Source: an uncultured Anaerolineaceae bacterium (GTDB taxonomy: Bacteria; Chloroflexota; Anaerolineae; Promineifilales; Promineifilaceae). Taken from it: DNA of 45,574 nt. The stretch is from NCBI GenBank assembly GCA_937967805.1, contig CALBTC010000227.1, positions 1 to 45,574 on the forward strand. The letters run 5' to 3'. Of this stretch, positions 1 to 7,229 are shown one piece after another; the stretch's first letter is position 1, and each line of letters begins with the position of its first letter. The notes beneath the pieces are model-generated. The model had not been told where the DNA came from. It did no database searches and saw nothing but the letters and a program-made list of their open reading frames with translations. The translations under genes were made by a program, and so were the position numbers.

Positions 1-2
1 TC

Positions 3-2099
3 GGCCAACATTATTACTCGCTAGAAAATTTAATCGCCCTCTACCTCAACATCACCAAAACCCGCGCCGAGCAGCATCTGGGCCGGCCGCTGCGCCAGGT
101 GGTGCTGGGTCGTCCCGTCCGCTTTGCCACGGACCCGGAGCACGACCGGTTGGCCGAGGCGCGGCTATTGCAAGCGGCGTTCCAGGCGGGCTACGAAACC
201 GTTTATCTGCAGCGCGAACCTATCGCCGCCGCCTACAGCTACGAAGCCAGCATCGACACGCCGCAAAACGTGCTCGTCTTCGACTTTGGCGGTGGTACGC
301 TGGACCTGACGGTGATGCGCCTGGGTGACCGCACCAGCCAGCGCGTGTTGGCCACCGGTGGCATCCCTGTGGCCGGGGACGTATTCGACCAGAAGCTGGT
401 GCGGGCCAAGCTGCCGCGCCATTTTGGCCAGGGCAGCTATTTTGGCCCACGGCACAAGGCGCTCACCGTGCCCAACTGGATTTATGAATCGTTTTCTAGC
501 TGGCAGACGATTTTGGAGCTGCAAACGGCCGAAAACAAACAGATGCTGCGCGACATCGCCCAGACCGCCCAGCGCCGCTACCAGATTGAAGCATTAGAAA
601 GTTTGGTCTCCAGCAACTACGGCCTGCAAATGTTCGACATTGTGGAGCAGGCCAAGCGCACCCTGTCAGAAAAGCGCGGCGCGACAATTACGCTGGAAGG
701 ACCGGGCTTCAAGGTGCAGGAATTTGTAACGCGCGGCGAGTTTGAAACGATCATTCGCGCCGAAATTCAGGCGATTGACGCCCACATCGATGAGACGGTG
801 GCCGCATCGGGGCTAAAGCCGGCGCAGATCGATGCCGTGATTCGCACCGGCGGCTCCAGCCAGATTCCCGCCTTCGACGAAATGCTCCAGCGCAAGTTTG
901 GCCCGGAAAAGGTGCGGCGCGTGGACACCTTTAGCAGCGTCACGGCCGGTTTGGGTATCTTCGCCCAGGGGCTGGAAGCAGGTACGGAAACCGCTCAGGC
1001 AATCACCGCTGCCGATGTGGCCCCAGCCGAACCGGTGGAAACCAGTCGCCCCAAAGTCAGTCCAGCCAATATTGAAACGCTGCGGCGGCGCATTCAGGTG
1101 CAGGAGGGCGTGGTTGAGGCAGAATCGACCCAGTCAGACCGGGCGTTGGTGGTGCTGGGTGAGGGGAAGGTGGTGACGGCCGTTCCCCTCCCTAAAATTT
1201 TTAACCGCGGAGGGCGCGGAGAGCGCAGAGAAGAAAGAGAGCAAAGAGATTTTGAAGAAAAATCTGCGGAATCTGCGCAATCTGTGGATTTAAAAGTTTT
1301 AGACCTGCCGCCGAATGGTGAACGCGCCATTACGGCCGATTGGGATGAGCAGCTGCTGATTCTCACTTCCAAGTATCGCTTTTTGCTGCTGACGCCGCGG
1401 CAGTTGGCCGAGCAGCAGGTGGCAAAAGTGACACTCAATCAGGTTTTCCAACTGGAAAAGCGAGAGGTGCTGTGTACGGTGGCCCGTTGGCGCGCGATTA
1501 AGCAGCAGGAAAAGCTGCTGCTGGTGACGTCGGCGGGGCTGGCACGGCCGTATCCCACCCGCGTCATGATTGAAAGCATTGAAGCCCCCGTGCCGCTCAT
1601 GTTCGACCAGCCGCTGCCCGGCGTGCCCGTTTTTGCCGACGGTGCCGAGGGTGAAGAAACGTTGCTGCTGTTCACCCGCAGCGGCAAGGGACTGCGCTGC
1701 CAGGTAGGCAGTTTGCGCGGCTCTGGCACCCAGTTGATGAACGTGGCCAAGGGGGATCGGGTGGAAACGGCCGTTCTCTGCCAACCCAACGATCCCATCT
1801 TGCTGATCACCAACGATGGCTACGGCCGTCAACTCCTGGCCGATTGGGTAGCGCAACCTGAAAAAGAGAACGACAAGGGCAAATCACAGGTCGCCCGGCG
1901 CAGCGATCTCATCGCCGCAGTGCCCAATCCTGAAGAGTCACCCATTCATTTACTCACTTCACAACAGCTGCTTTTGCTGCAAAACGGCCGTCCCCCTCTG
2001 GACGACAGCAGCAAAACCTTTCCCCTGCTTAAGCTGCACCAAAACGAAATCGTTTTGTCGGTAGTCGGTAATCCGTTATCCGTTATCCGTTATCGGTAA
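3..2099 (+). CDS. Hsp70/DnaK-like ATPase fused to GyrA-CTD-like beta-propeller (5' partial)
   Basis: The reading frame is open from the window edge, so the N-terminus, including the first phosphate loop, is missing. The visible part begins inside the Hsp70 actin-like ATPase fold: the phosphate-2 motif DFGGGTLD lies near nt 279-305 and the adenosine motif RTGGSSQIPAFDEM near nt 840-882. The usual substrate-binding domain is absent. Instead a charged linker (nt about 1030-1310) leads to four or five repeats with GyrA C-terminal-propeller character, such as LLLFTRSGKGLRC and ILLITNDGYGRQL (nt about 1340-2065). The ATPase half resembles YegD-type Hsp70s; the propeller assignment rests on repeat pattern alone. 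Part of the linker and the last about 10 residues are encoded by dispersed repeat DNA. I infer an atypical chaperone whose C-terminal propeller replaces the peptide-binding domain. The gene converges with the repeat-protein gene downstream. Confidence 0.8.
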   Translation, partial: GQHYYSLENLIALYLNITKTRAEQHLGRPLRQVVLGRPVRFATDPEHDRLAEARLLQAAFQAGYETVYLQREPIAAAYSYEASIDTPQNVLVFDFGGGTLDLTVMRLGDRTSQRVLATGGIPVAGDVFDQKLVRAKLPRHFGQGSYFGPRHKALTVPNWIYESFSSWQTILELQTAENKQMLRDIAQTAQRRYQIEALESLVSSNYGLQMFDIVEQAKRTLSEKRGATITLEGPGFKVQEFVTRGEFETIIRAEIQAIDAHIDETVAASGLKPAQIDAVIRTGGSSQIPAFDEMLQRKFGPEKVRRVDTFSSVTAGLGIFAQGLEAGTETAQAITAADVAPAEPVETSRPKVSPANIETLRRRIQVQEGVVEAESTQSDRALVVLGEGKVVTAVPLPKIFNRGGRGERREEREQRDFEEKSAESAQSVDLKVLDLPPNGERAITADWDEQLLILTSKYRFLLLTPRQLAEQQVAKVTLNQVFQLEKREVLCTVARWRAIKQQEKLLLVTSAGLARPYPTRVMIESIEAPVPLMFDQPLPGVPVFADGAEGEETLLLFTRSGKGLRCQVGSLRGSGTQLMNVAKGDRVETAVLCQPNDPILLITNDGYGRQLLADWVAQPEKENDKGKSQVARRSDLIAAVPNPEESPIHLLTSQQLLLLQNGRPPLDDSSKTFPLLKLHQNEIVLSVVGNPLSVIRYR
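1195..1300 (+). repeat. Dispersed repeat DNA captured inside a coding linker
   Basis: This stretch reads like the intergenic repeats elsewhere in the window: a purine-rich CGCGGAG/GCGCAGAG part (compare about 4216-4245) followed by AATCTGCG/AATCTGTGGATT units (compare 3360-3423). Here it lies in frame within the Hsp70-propeller protein and encodes a highly charged, low-complexity linker. The similarity is seen directly; capture of a mobile repeat is inferred. Confidence 0.6.
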
Positions 2100-2170
2100 T
2101 CCGTTATCAGTAAACCGTTCACCGTATGCGAAGCGGTCGCGCAGCGACATTACCGATTACCGATTACCGT
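2060..2170. repeat. TAATCGGTAATC-type intergenic repeat between convergent genes
   Basis: Tandem GGTAATCCGTTATC-like units are followed by inverted ATTACCGATTACCG units, making a potential long hairpin between two convergent genes. The repeat runs into both reading frames and supplies the last residues and stop codon of each protein. A second member of the family lies at about 32670-32760. It may act as a bidirectional terminator. Confidence 0.6.
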
Positions 2171-3340
2171 TCGAATCACCATATCGACGAGCTGATCGGC
2201 TGTTAGCTCATCGCCCAGCTTTTCTTTCATATGCCCGGCAAATTTGGTGGAGACGCCGTGGATTTGCATATTAATCAGATCATCGGCCGTCAGCGATTTG
2301 CCCAAAATCTCCCGCATCTTCTGCGCAAAAGGGGGACGCACGCCGTGAAGGCGCATGTTGACAAGTGATTCGGCCGTCACACCGGGCAAATTTAGCGCCA
2401 TGATGGATGCCACAAAGTGGGGATCGACCCCATGAATGCGCATGGTGACCAATTGATCGGCGTCCAGATCGGGCAGGCCAAAGCTGGAAATGGTTTTGAT
2501 GAAATCGGCCGTGACGTGGTGAAGGCCCATGTTGATGATCGAATCGAGGTTGAACGGCCCCAAATCAGTGGCCTGGAGCTGCTGGATGAGGTCGGGGCGG
2601 ATGTTGTGGATGCCCAGCTGCACAATCTGGTCGATGGTCAAATCAGTGAGACCCATGCTGCGTACTTCTCTGACGAGATTCGGCCGTACGTTATGAATGC
2701 CCAACTGCACCACATCGTCCACGGTTAAATCATCCAGCCCCAATTCGCGGATTTCCTGAATCATCTCCGGACGCACGCGGTGGATGCTGAGCTGGACGAT
2801 GTCGTCTACGGTGAGGTCAGTCAGCCCCAGTTCCTGCACCTGCCGCAGATAATCGGGGCGCACATTGTGGACACCGAGCTGCACCACATCATCCACCGTC
2901 AGGTGCGTAAGCCCCAGCGTGCGCACCTCCACAATTAATTCCGGGCGTACGCGGTGGATGGCCATTTGAACAATGTCGTCTACAGAGAGGTCAGTGAGAC
3001 CGGCTGCATGAAGCTGGCGGATGTAGCCGGGTCGCACGTTGTGAATTTGCAGCTGCCACAGTTCATCTTCCGTCAAATCTTTCAGTCCTACCTGGGCCAT
3101 TGCCTCCACAAATTGCGGCGTGATGCGCTGATGGCGATGTTGGTGCTGGGGCTGTTGATTTTCCCAGCGCACAGGATTCACAAAAGCAGGCGGCGCTACC
3201 AGTTTTGGCGGTGTTGGCGGGGCCGGAGGTACGGTTTTCGCTTCGCTGGCAGCCAGGGCTTCCAGCAGCAAATTAGCTTCATCGGCCGATACTTTGCCTT
3301 CGGCCAGCATGGTTAAAATCATTTTACGTTCGTCGTTCAT
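2150..3340 (-). CDS. SHOCT-like N-terminus plus eleven ~29-residue helical repeats
   Basis: The 396-residue protein has no signal peptide or membrane segment. Residues 1-35 form a SHOCT-like helical pair (ILTMLAEGKVSADEANLLLE), as found at the N-terminus of YvlB/LiaX-type proteins. A proline-rich linker (about 36-65) precedes about eleven tandem repeats of roughly 29 residues with consensus RPxxIxxxxxLGLxxLTVDDxVQLxIHxV. Each probably forms a helical hairpin, giving a solenoid. Similar IHGVxPxF repeats occur in some bacterial M56/antirepressor-type proteins; the function is unknown and a binding scaffold is my inference. The ATG has a strong AAGGAG ribosome site. A long hairpin repeat separates it from the paralogous gene upstream on the same strand, and the last residues come from a dispersed repeat. 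Confidence 0.8.
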   Translation of the reverse strand: MNDERKMILTMLAEGKVSADEANLLLEALAASEAKTVPPAPPTPPKLVAPPAFVNPVRWENQQPQHQHRHQRITPQFVEAMAQVGLKDLTEDELWQLQIHNVRPGYIRQLHAAGLTDLSVDDIVQMAIHRVRPELIVEVRTLGLTHLTVDDVVQLGVHNVRPDYLRQVQELGLTDLTVDDIVQLSIHRVRPEMIQEIRELGLDDLTVDDVVQLGIHNVRPNLVREVRSMGLTDLTIDQIVQLGIHNIRPDLIQQLQATDLGPFNLDSIINMGLHHVTADFIKTISSFGLPDLDADQLVTMRIHGVDPHFVASIMALNLPGVTAESLVNMRLHGVRPPFAQKMREILGKSLTADDLINMQIHGVSTKFAGHMKEKLGDELTADQLVDMVIRTVIGNR

Positions 3341-3359
3341 TTTGATCTCCTTCGAAAAT

Positions 3360-3423
3360 AATCCACAGATTTCGCAGATTTCGCAGATAAAATAATCTGT
3401 GTAATCTGCGAAATCTGTGGATT
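3360..3423. repeat. Perfect 21-bp inverted repeat (AATCTGCGAAATCTGTGG family)
   Basis: Arms 3360-3380 and 3403-3423 are perfect reverse complements separated by 22 nt. The element sits between the two repeat-protein genes, just upstream of the ribosome site of the second. As RNA it would form a long hairpin that could attenuate or stabilise the transcript. Related units occur inside the coding linker at 1257-1296. Confidence 0.8.
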
Positions 3424-3483
3424 TTCATTCATGGTTGTTAACATGCGTTGTTTTTTGAAAGGGAGCAATTTTGCAAAATTGCT

Positions 3484-4191
3484 CTACAGTAACTGTATCG
3501 TTTCTTTTAACAGTTCATCATCCATGCCTTCAATGGCCATTTGTACAAAGGCGTCGCCGTCGAGTTCATGGATGAAATCGGCTTCTTTCATTTTTTGGAT
3601 GAACGCTTCATCAACACCTTCAACGCCCATCTGCACGATATGGTCACCGGTAAGGCCAGGCATGTGCAAGCCACTCAGCGCGCGTAAAAAGTCAGGGTCC
3701 ACCCCTTCGATGCCCATCTGCACAATGTGATCGCCGGTTAGCTCAGGCAGCCGCAAGCCATTCAAAGCGTGTAAAAATTCAGGATCGACGCCTTCAATGC
3801 CCATTTGCGTAATCTGGTCGCCGGTAAGGGGTAAATTTCCTAGCCGGGCAACGGCCGTAATAAACTCAGGGTCCACTCCCTCAATCGCCATCGTCACGAT
3901 CTGGTCGCCGGTAAGAACCGTATGCGGTAGCTGGCGCACCGCGCGGATGAAATCCGGGTCTACGCCTTCGCGGTTAAGTTGGAGGATTTGCTCGGCGGTG
4001 AGTTTGGGGCTGGCGTGCAGCGGTTTGGCCGGTTTGAGCGGGTCAGGGGGTGTGATGTTTTTGGCGAATGGGGATAATTGTGTGGTGGGAACGGCCGTTT
4101 CGCCCAAAGCCTCCAGCAGCAAATCTGCCTCATCCACCGTGATTTTCCCATTTTGCAACATCTCTAAAATCTGGGCTCGTTCTTCCTTCAT
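3484..4191 (-). CDS. SHOCT-like N-terminus plus about six ~29-residue helical repeats
   Basis: This 235-residue protein is a shorter paralogue of the downstream gene. Residues 1-30 are the same helix pair (ILEMLQNGKITVDEADLLLE). After a proline-rich linker come about six repeats with consensus EGVDPxFxxALxxLxLPxLTGDxIVQMGI, the same period as in the paralogue but more acidic and more uniform. There is no signal peptide or transmembrane segment. The start ATG follows AAGGAGAATCTC. It lies between the DUF2089 gene and the longer repeat protein, all on the minus strand. The function is unknown; the shared N-terminal module suggests that the three proteins interact or respond to a common partner. 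Confidence 0.8.
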   Translation of the reverse strand: MKEERAQILEMLQNGKITVDEADLLLEALGETAVPTTQLSPFAKNITPPDPLKPAKPLHASPKLTAEQILQLNREGVDPDFIRAVRQLPHTVLTGDQIVTMAIEGVDPEFITAVARLGNLPLTGDQITQMGIEGVDPEFLHALNGLRLPELTGDHIVQMGIEGVDPDFLRALSGLHMPGLTGDHIVQMGVEGVDEAFIQKMKEADFIHELDGDAFVQMAIEGMDDELLKETIQLL

Positions 4192-4200
4192 GAGATTCTC

Positions 4201-4389
4201 CTTATCTTAAAAAAATAACGCAGAGGCGCGGAGGCGCAGAGAAAAAAATTCTGAGCTATCTTTGCGTTCTCGTGCGTCGAACCTATACTCCTGCGGATTT
4301 TGGCAGCAGGTATCGTCAGTCAGACGGCCGTTGCCGTGACCGTTGCCGCAAACGGATACTCAATTTTCTGTTTATGGTTTGGCTGGTTG
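4201..4389. repeat. Repeat-bearing spacer in the DUF2089 gene cluster
   Basis: The 190-bp spacer holds a purine-rich repeat (CGCAGAGGCGCGGAGGCGCAGAG at about 4217-4239, followed by A-rich DNA and TTTGCGTTCTCGTGCGTC) and one ACGGCCGT palindrome near 4323. The purine-rich part matches the segment captured in the Hsp70-like gene. I see no gene here. Confidence 0.55.
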
Positions 4390-4788
4390 TCAGGCCGCCG
4401 GCTTTAGCTGTTTGAGCAGTTGGGCAGCTTCATTGACATCGATTTCGCCGCGATCCACGCGCGCCAGGATTTCCTGGCGGCTTTGGCGCAGCGCTTCTTC
4501 GGAGGCCGCTGGCTCTACATCCTTGTTTTCAAAACCCAGTGCCTCTACAATTTCGTTCAGGCGATTGCGAATGGTCCAGTAAGACATACCAATCTCGCGC
4601 TCCATCTCCTTAACGTTGCCCTTGTTTTTGACAAACAGCTCCAAAAAGTGGAGATTCTCCGGCGTGAGTTTGGAGAAAATATTGGGGGTAAACTCTCCCA
4701 CAACCATCGTGCCACACCTGCGGCAGGTTTGTTGGGTCACAACCAACTCACCGGCACAGGCCGGACATTTTTCCAACAGTTTGCGCAT
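4390..4788 (-). CDS. DUF2089-family zinc-ribbon/HTH regulator
   Basis: The 132-residue protein begins with a zinc ribbon (CPAC at 8-11, CRRC at about 18-21), continues with a helix-turn-helix-like segment (VKEMEREIGMSYWTIRNRLNEIV, about 57-80 in total), and ends with a SHOCT-like helix pair (ILARVDRGEIDVNEAAQLL). This is the full DUF2089 layout. The family is presumed to bind DNA. The C-terminal helix pair matches the N-termini of the two repeat proteins downstream, which is good evidence that the three act together. Upstream lie CCAAA/TTTGG palindromes that could be its operator. Confidence 0.85.
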   Translation of the reverse strand: MRKLLEKCPACAGELVVTQQTCRRCGTMVVGEFTPNIFSKLTPENLHFLELFVKNKGNVKEMEREIGMSYWTIRNRLNEIVEALGFENKDVEPAASEEALRQSRQEILARVDRGEIDVNEAAQLLKQLKPAA

Positions 4789-4851
4789 GAACTAAAATCC
4801 TTCTAGTATCAACTTTCGCTTCAAAAAATTAAACGATGTGGGCAATATACA

Positions 4852-4962
4852 CAAAAATTTTGGTGGTGTCAACAATAATTTTGATTTTTCGCCAAATTAG
4901 AGCAATATTCCACCAAAATTATTGGTTTATTTTGCATTTCTCACCAAATATGCTGCATTTGG
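4852..4962. promoter_or_regulatory. AT-rich promoter region with CCAAAAT inverted repeats
   Basis: Just upstream of the DUF2089 gene, an 11-bp perfect inverted repeat (AATTTTGGTGG at 4856-4866, CCACCAAAATT at 4910-4920) brackets about 43 bp. A further CCAAAT-N7-ATTTGG palindrome lies at about 4944-4962. The region is AT-rich, unlike its surroundings. It is a plausible promoter and autoregulatory operator; binding by the DUF2089 protein is inferred only. A similar CACCAAATTTTTGGTG palindrome occurs at 28421-28436. Confidence 0.45.
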
Positions 4963-5071
4963 CTCTGATTTATAAGTCATGCGCCCTGGTAAGCGCCCAC
5001 AGATCGCAAAGCGAATGGATTTGGTGCGTTTCCAATGAGTTGAAATTCGGCCTGTAGTGTAACGCGGCAAA

Positions 5072-5150
5072 TGTCATCCCGAACGGAGTGAGGAATCTTT
5101 CCGTGTCTGACGGAGAAAGATTCCTCGTCGCGCGGCTCCTCGGAATGACA
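5072..5150. repeat. TGTCATCCCGAACGGAG-type palindromic intergenic repeat
   Basis: Outer arms TGTCATCCCGA and TCGGAATGACA and inner arms AGGAATCTTTC and GAAAGATTCCT make a long imperfect hairpin. Repeats of this type are common between genes in many bacteria. The rest of 4963-5402 holds no gene I can support, apart from a short CTTCGACAAGCTCAGTG repeat at 5346-5362. Confidence 0.75.
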
Positions 5151-5402
5151 AAATAGGAATTGCTTAATAAGGCGATCCCTATCCCTGGTAAAGTCGCTTT
5201 GTCAGTGGCAATTAGGGGGCAATTGAAACAATGGGTGGACATTTACGCCGGGTTTGTTATAAACTATTTTGTTCTGTTAGACGATTGTCTAATCATGTGG
5301 AAACCGGTTGGTTTCACAGCGAATACAGGATTTGGGGAACGGCCACTTCGACAAGCTCAGTGCAAGCCGTTGCCTCATTACCTATCTTGGAGGACACGCT
5401 TT

Positions 5403-7178
5403 ATGAAGGAAGATGCAGTCTATCGACGATTGCTGGGGTATCTGAAGCCCTACTGGAAACAGCTCGTTATCGCCTACTTCTCCATGCTGTTTGCCACGCT
5501 GCTCAACTTGTTTGTGCCGCAAATCATCAAGGATGCCATTGATAACGGACTGGCCGCAGGCGATCCGCGCGCCCTGTTTGTGGCCGGCGGCATTATTTTG
5601 GGCATTGCCGTGGTGCGCGGCGCGGCCGGTTTTGGCCAGCTCTATTTTGGCGAATGGCTCACTCACCGCGTTTCCTACGATTTACGCAACCACTTTTACA
5701 ACAGCGTGCAGGCGCTGCCCTTCAGCTTTCATGACCGCACCCTGACCGGCGACCTGATGAGCCGGGCCACCAGCGACATCACCGAAACGGAGCGTTTTGT
5801 GGGTATCGGCCTGATGGGGCTCATTTCCACCACCCTGCTGCTGGTCGGCGTCATCATTGCCATGCTGCTGGAGTCGGTGCAGCTTTCGCTGCTGGGGCTT
5901 ATTCCCATTCCGCTGCTGGTCGTTGCCACCATTCGTTTTGGCAACACAGTGCGCCCCATGTTTAAGCTCATTCAAGAGCAGATGGGCGTGCTTTCCTCGA
6001 CCATGCAGGAGAGCATGACGGGCATCAACGTGGTGAAAGCGTTTGCCCGCGAGCCGCATGAGCTGGCCAAGTTTGATCAGGAAAATAATGAATGGTTCGA
6101 CCGGCGCTACGGGCTCATTAAAGTGTGGGCCGACAACTGGCCGCTGTTTACCTTCTTGGTGGCGGCTTCTATCTTTTTGCTGCTCTGGTTTGGCGGCCCG
6201 GTGGCCCTGGAAGGCGAGATTACGGTTGGATCGCTGTTTGCCCTCATCTCCTACGTGCTGATGCTGGGCGGGCCGGTACAGCGGCTGGGCTTTTTGGTGA
6301 ATTTGGCAGCCACGGCCGGCGCCAGCGCCAAGCGCGTCTTTGACATCATCGACACGCCCAGCGAAATTGAAGAGCAGGAAGACGCCGTCTGGCTGGATCG
6401 TGTTGACGGCTCGGTCACGTTCCAGAAGGTTGATTTTGGCTACCGCGAGGACCTGGAAATTTTGAGCAACATCTCGTTCCACGCCGAACCGGGCCAGACG
6501 ATTGCCTTGATTGGCCCGACCGGTTCGGGCAAGTCGACGGTAACCAACCTGATTCCCCGCTTTTACGATCCCACGGCGGGGCAGATTTTGGTTGATGGCG
6601 TGGAAATTCGCTCGGTGCAGGTGCAGTCGCTGCGCAAGCAAATTGGCATTGTGCTGCAAGACCCATTTTTGTTCAGCCAGACAGTGGCCGAGAATATTGC
6701 TTACGGCCGTCCCAACGCCAGCATGGATGAAATCATTGCCGCCGCTACGGCCGCCCGCGCCCACGGCTTCATCACCGAGATGCCCGAAGGGTATGACACG
6801 CGCGTAGGAGAACGGGGCGTGACGCTTAGCGGCGGGCAAAAGCAGCGTGTGGCCATCGCCCGCGCCCTGCTTACCGATCCGCGCATCCTGATTTTGGACG
6901 ATTCCACCAGCAGTGTAGACACGGAAACAGAACACCTCATCCAGGAGGCGCTGGCGGTGTTGATGGAAGGGCGTACCACGTTTGTGATTGCCCAGCGGCT
7001 GCTGACGCTAAAAAGTGCCGACATGATCCTGGTGCTGGACAACGGCCGTATCGTGCAGCGCGGCACCCACAACGAACTTCTGGCGGCGGGCGGCCTATAC
7101 CGCGAAATTTACGACTTGCAGCTCAAAGACCAGGAAGCGTTTGTGGCTTTGGAAGCGGAAATGGGCAATCGGCAATAA
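5403..7178 (+). CDS. ABC exporter subunit 1 (TMD-NBD half-transporter, non-canonical ATPase residues)
   Basis: The 591-residue half-transporter has a six-helix type-1 exporter membrane domain (about 15-305) and an ABC domain (about 335-575). Walker A is GPTGSGKST (371-379), the signature LSGGQ is at 475-479, and Walker B is ILILDD. The catalytic glutamate position is Asp500 and the switch histidine is Gln531, so the site built on its own Walker motifs should be weak. I chose ATG 5403 because GGAGGA lies 8 nt upstream and the sequence matches exporter N-termini; a longer frame reaches upstream through repeat DNA without support. The gene is followed 51 nt later by a second half-transporter, so the pair should form a heterodimer. 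The substrate is unknown; multidrug or lipid-like compounds are typical. Confidence 0.92.
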   Translation: MKEDAVYRRLLGYLKPYWKQLVIAYFSMLFATLLNLFVPQIIKDAIDNGLAAGDPRALFVAGGIILGIAVVRGAAGFGQLYFGEWLTHRVSYDLRNHFYNSVQALPFSFHDRTLTGDLMSRATSDITETERFVGIGLMGLISTTLLLVGVIIAMLLESVQLSLLGLIPIPLLVVATIRFGNTVRPMFKLIQEQMGVLSSTMQESMTGINVVKAFAREPHELAKFDQENNEWFDRRYGLIKVWADNWPLFTFLVAASIFLLLWFGGPVALEGEITVGSLFALISYVLMLGGPVQRLGFLVNLAATAGASAKRVFDIIDTPSEIEEQEDAVWLDRVDGSVTFQKVDFGYREDLEILSNISFHAEPGQTIALIGPTGSGKSTVTNLIPRFYDPTAGQILVDGVEIRSVQVQSLRKQIGIVLQDPFLFSQTVAENIAYGRPNASMDEIIAAATAARAHGFITEMPEGYDTRVGERGVTLSGGQKQRVAIARALLTDPRILILDDSTSSVDTETEHLIQEALAVLMEGRTTFVIAQRLLTLKSADMILVLDNGRIVQRGTHNELLAAGGLYREIYDLQLKDQEAFVALEAEMGNRQ

Positions 7179-7229
7179 GTTTTTGAAGAAAGGCCAAAAC
7201 ATTTTGGCCGATTACTGGGAAAAAGCCTC

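Noticed and set aside
5160..5402. Upstream extension of the ABC exporter subunit 1 frame
   Set aside because: It begins just past a palindromic repeat, has no ribosome site and no ABC-like sequence; ATG 5403 has a strong site and a family-like start.
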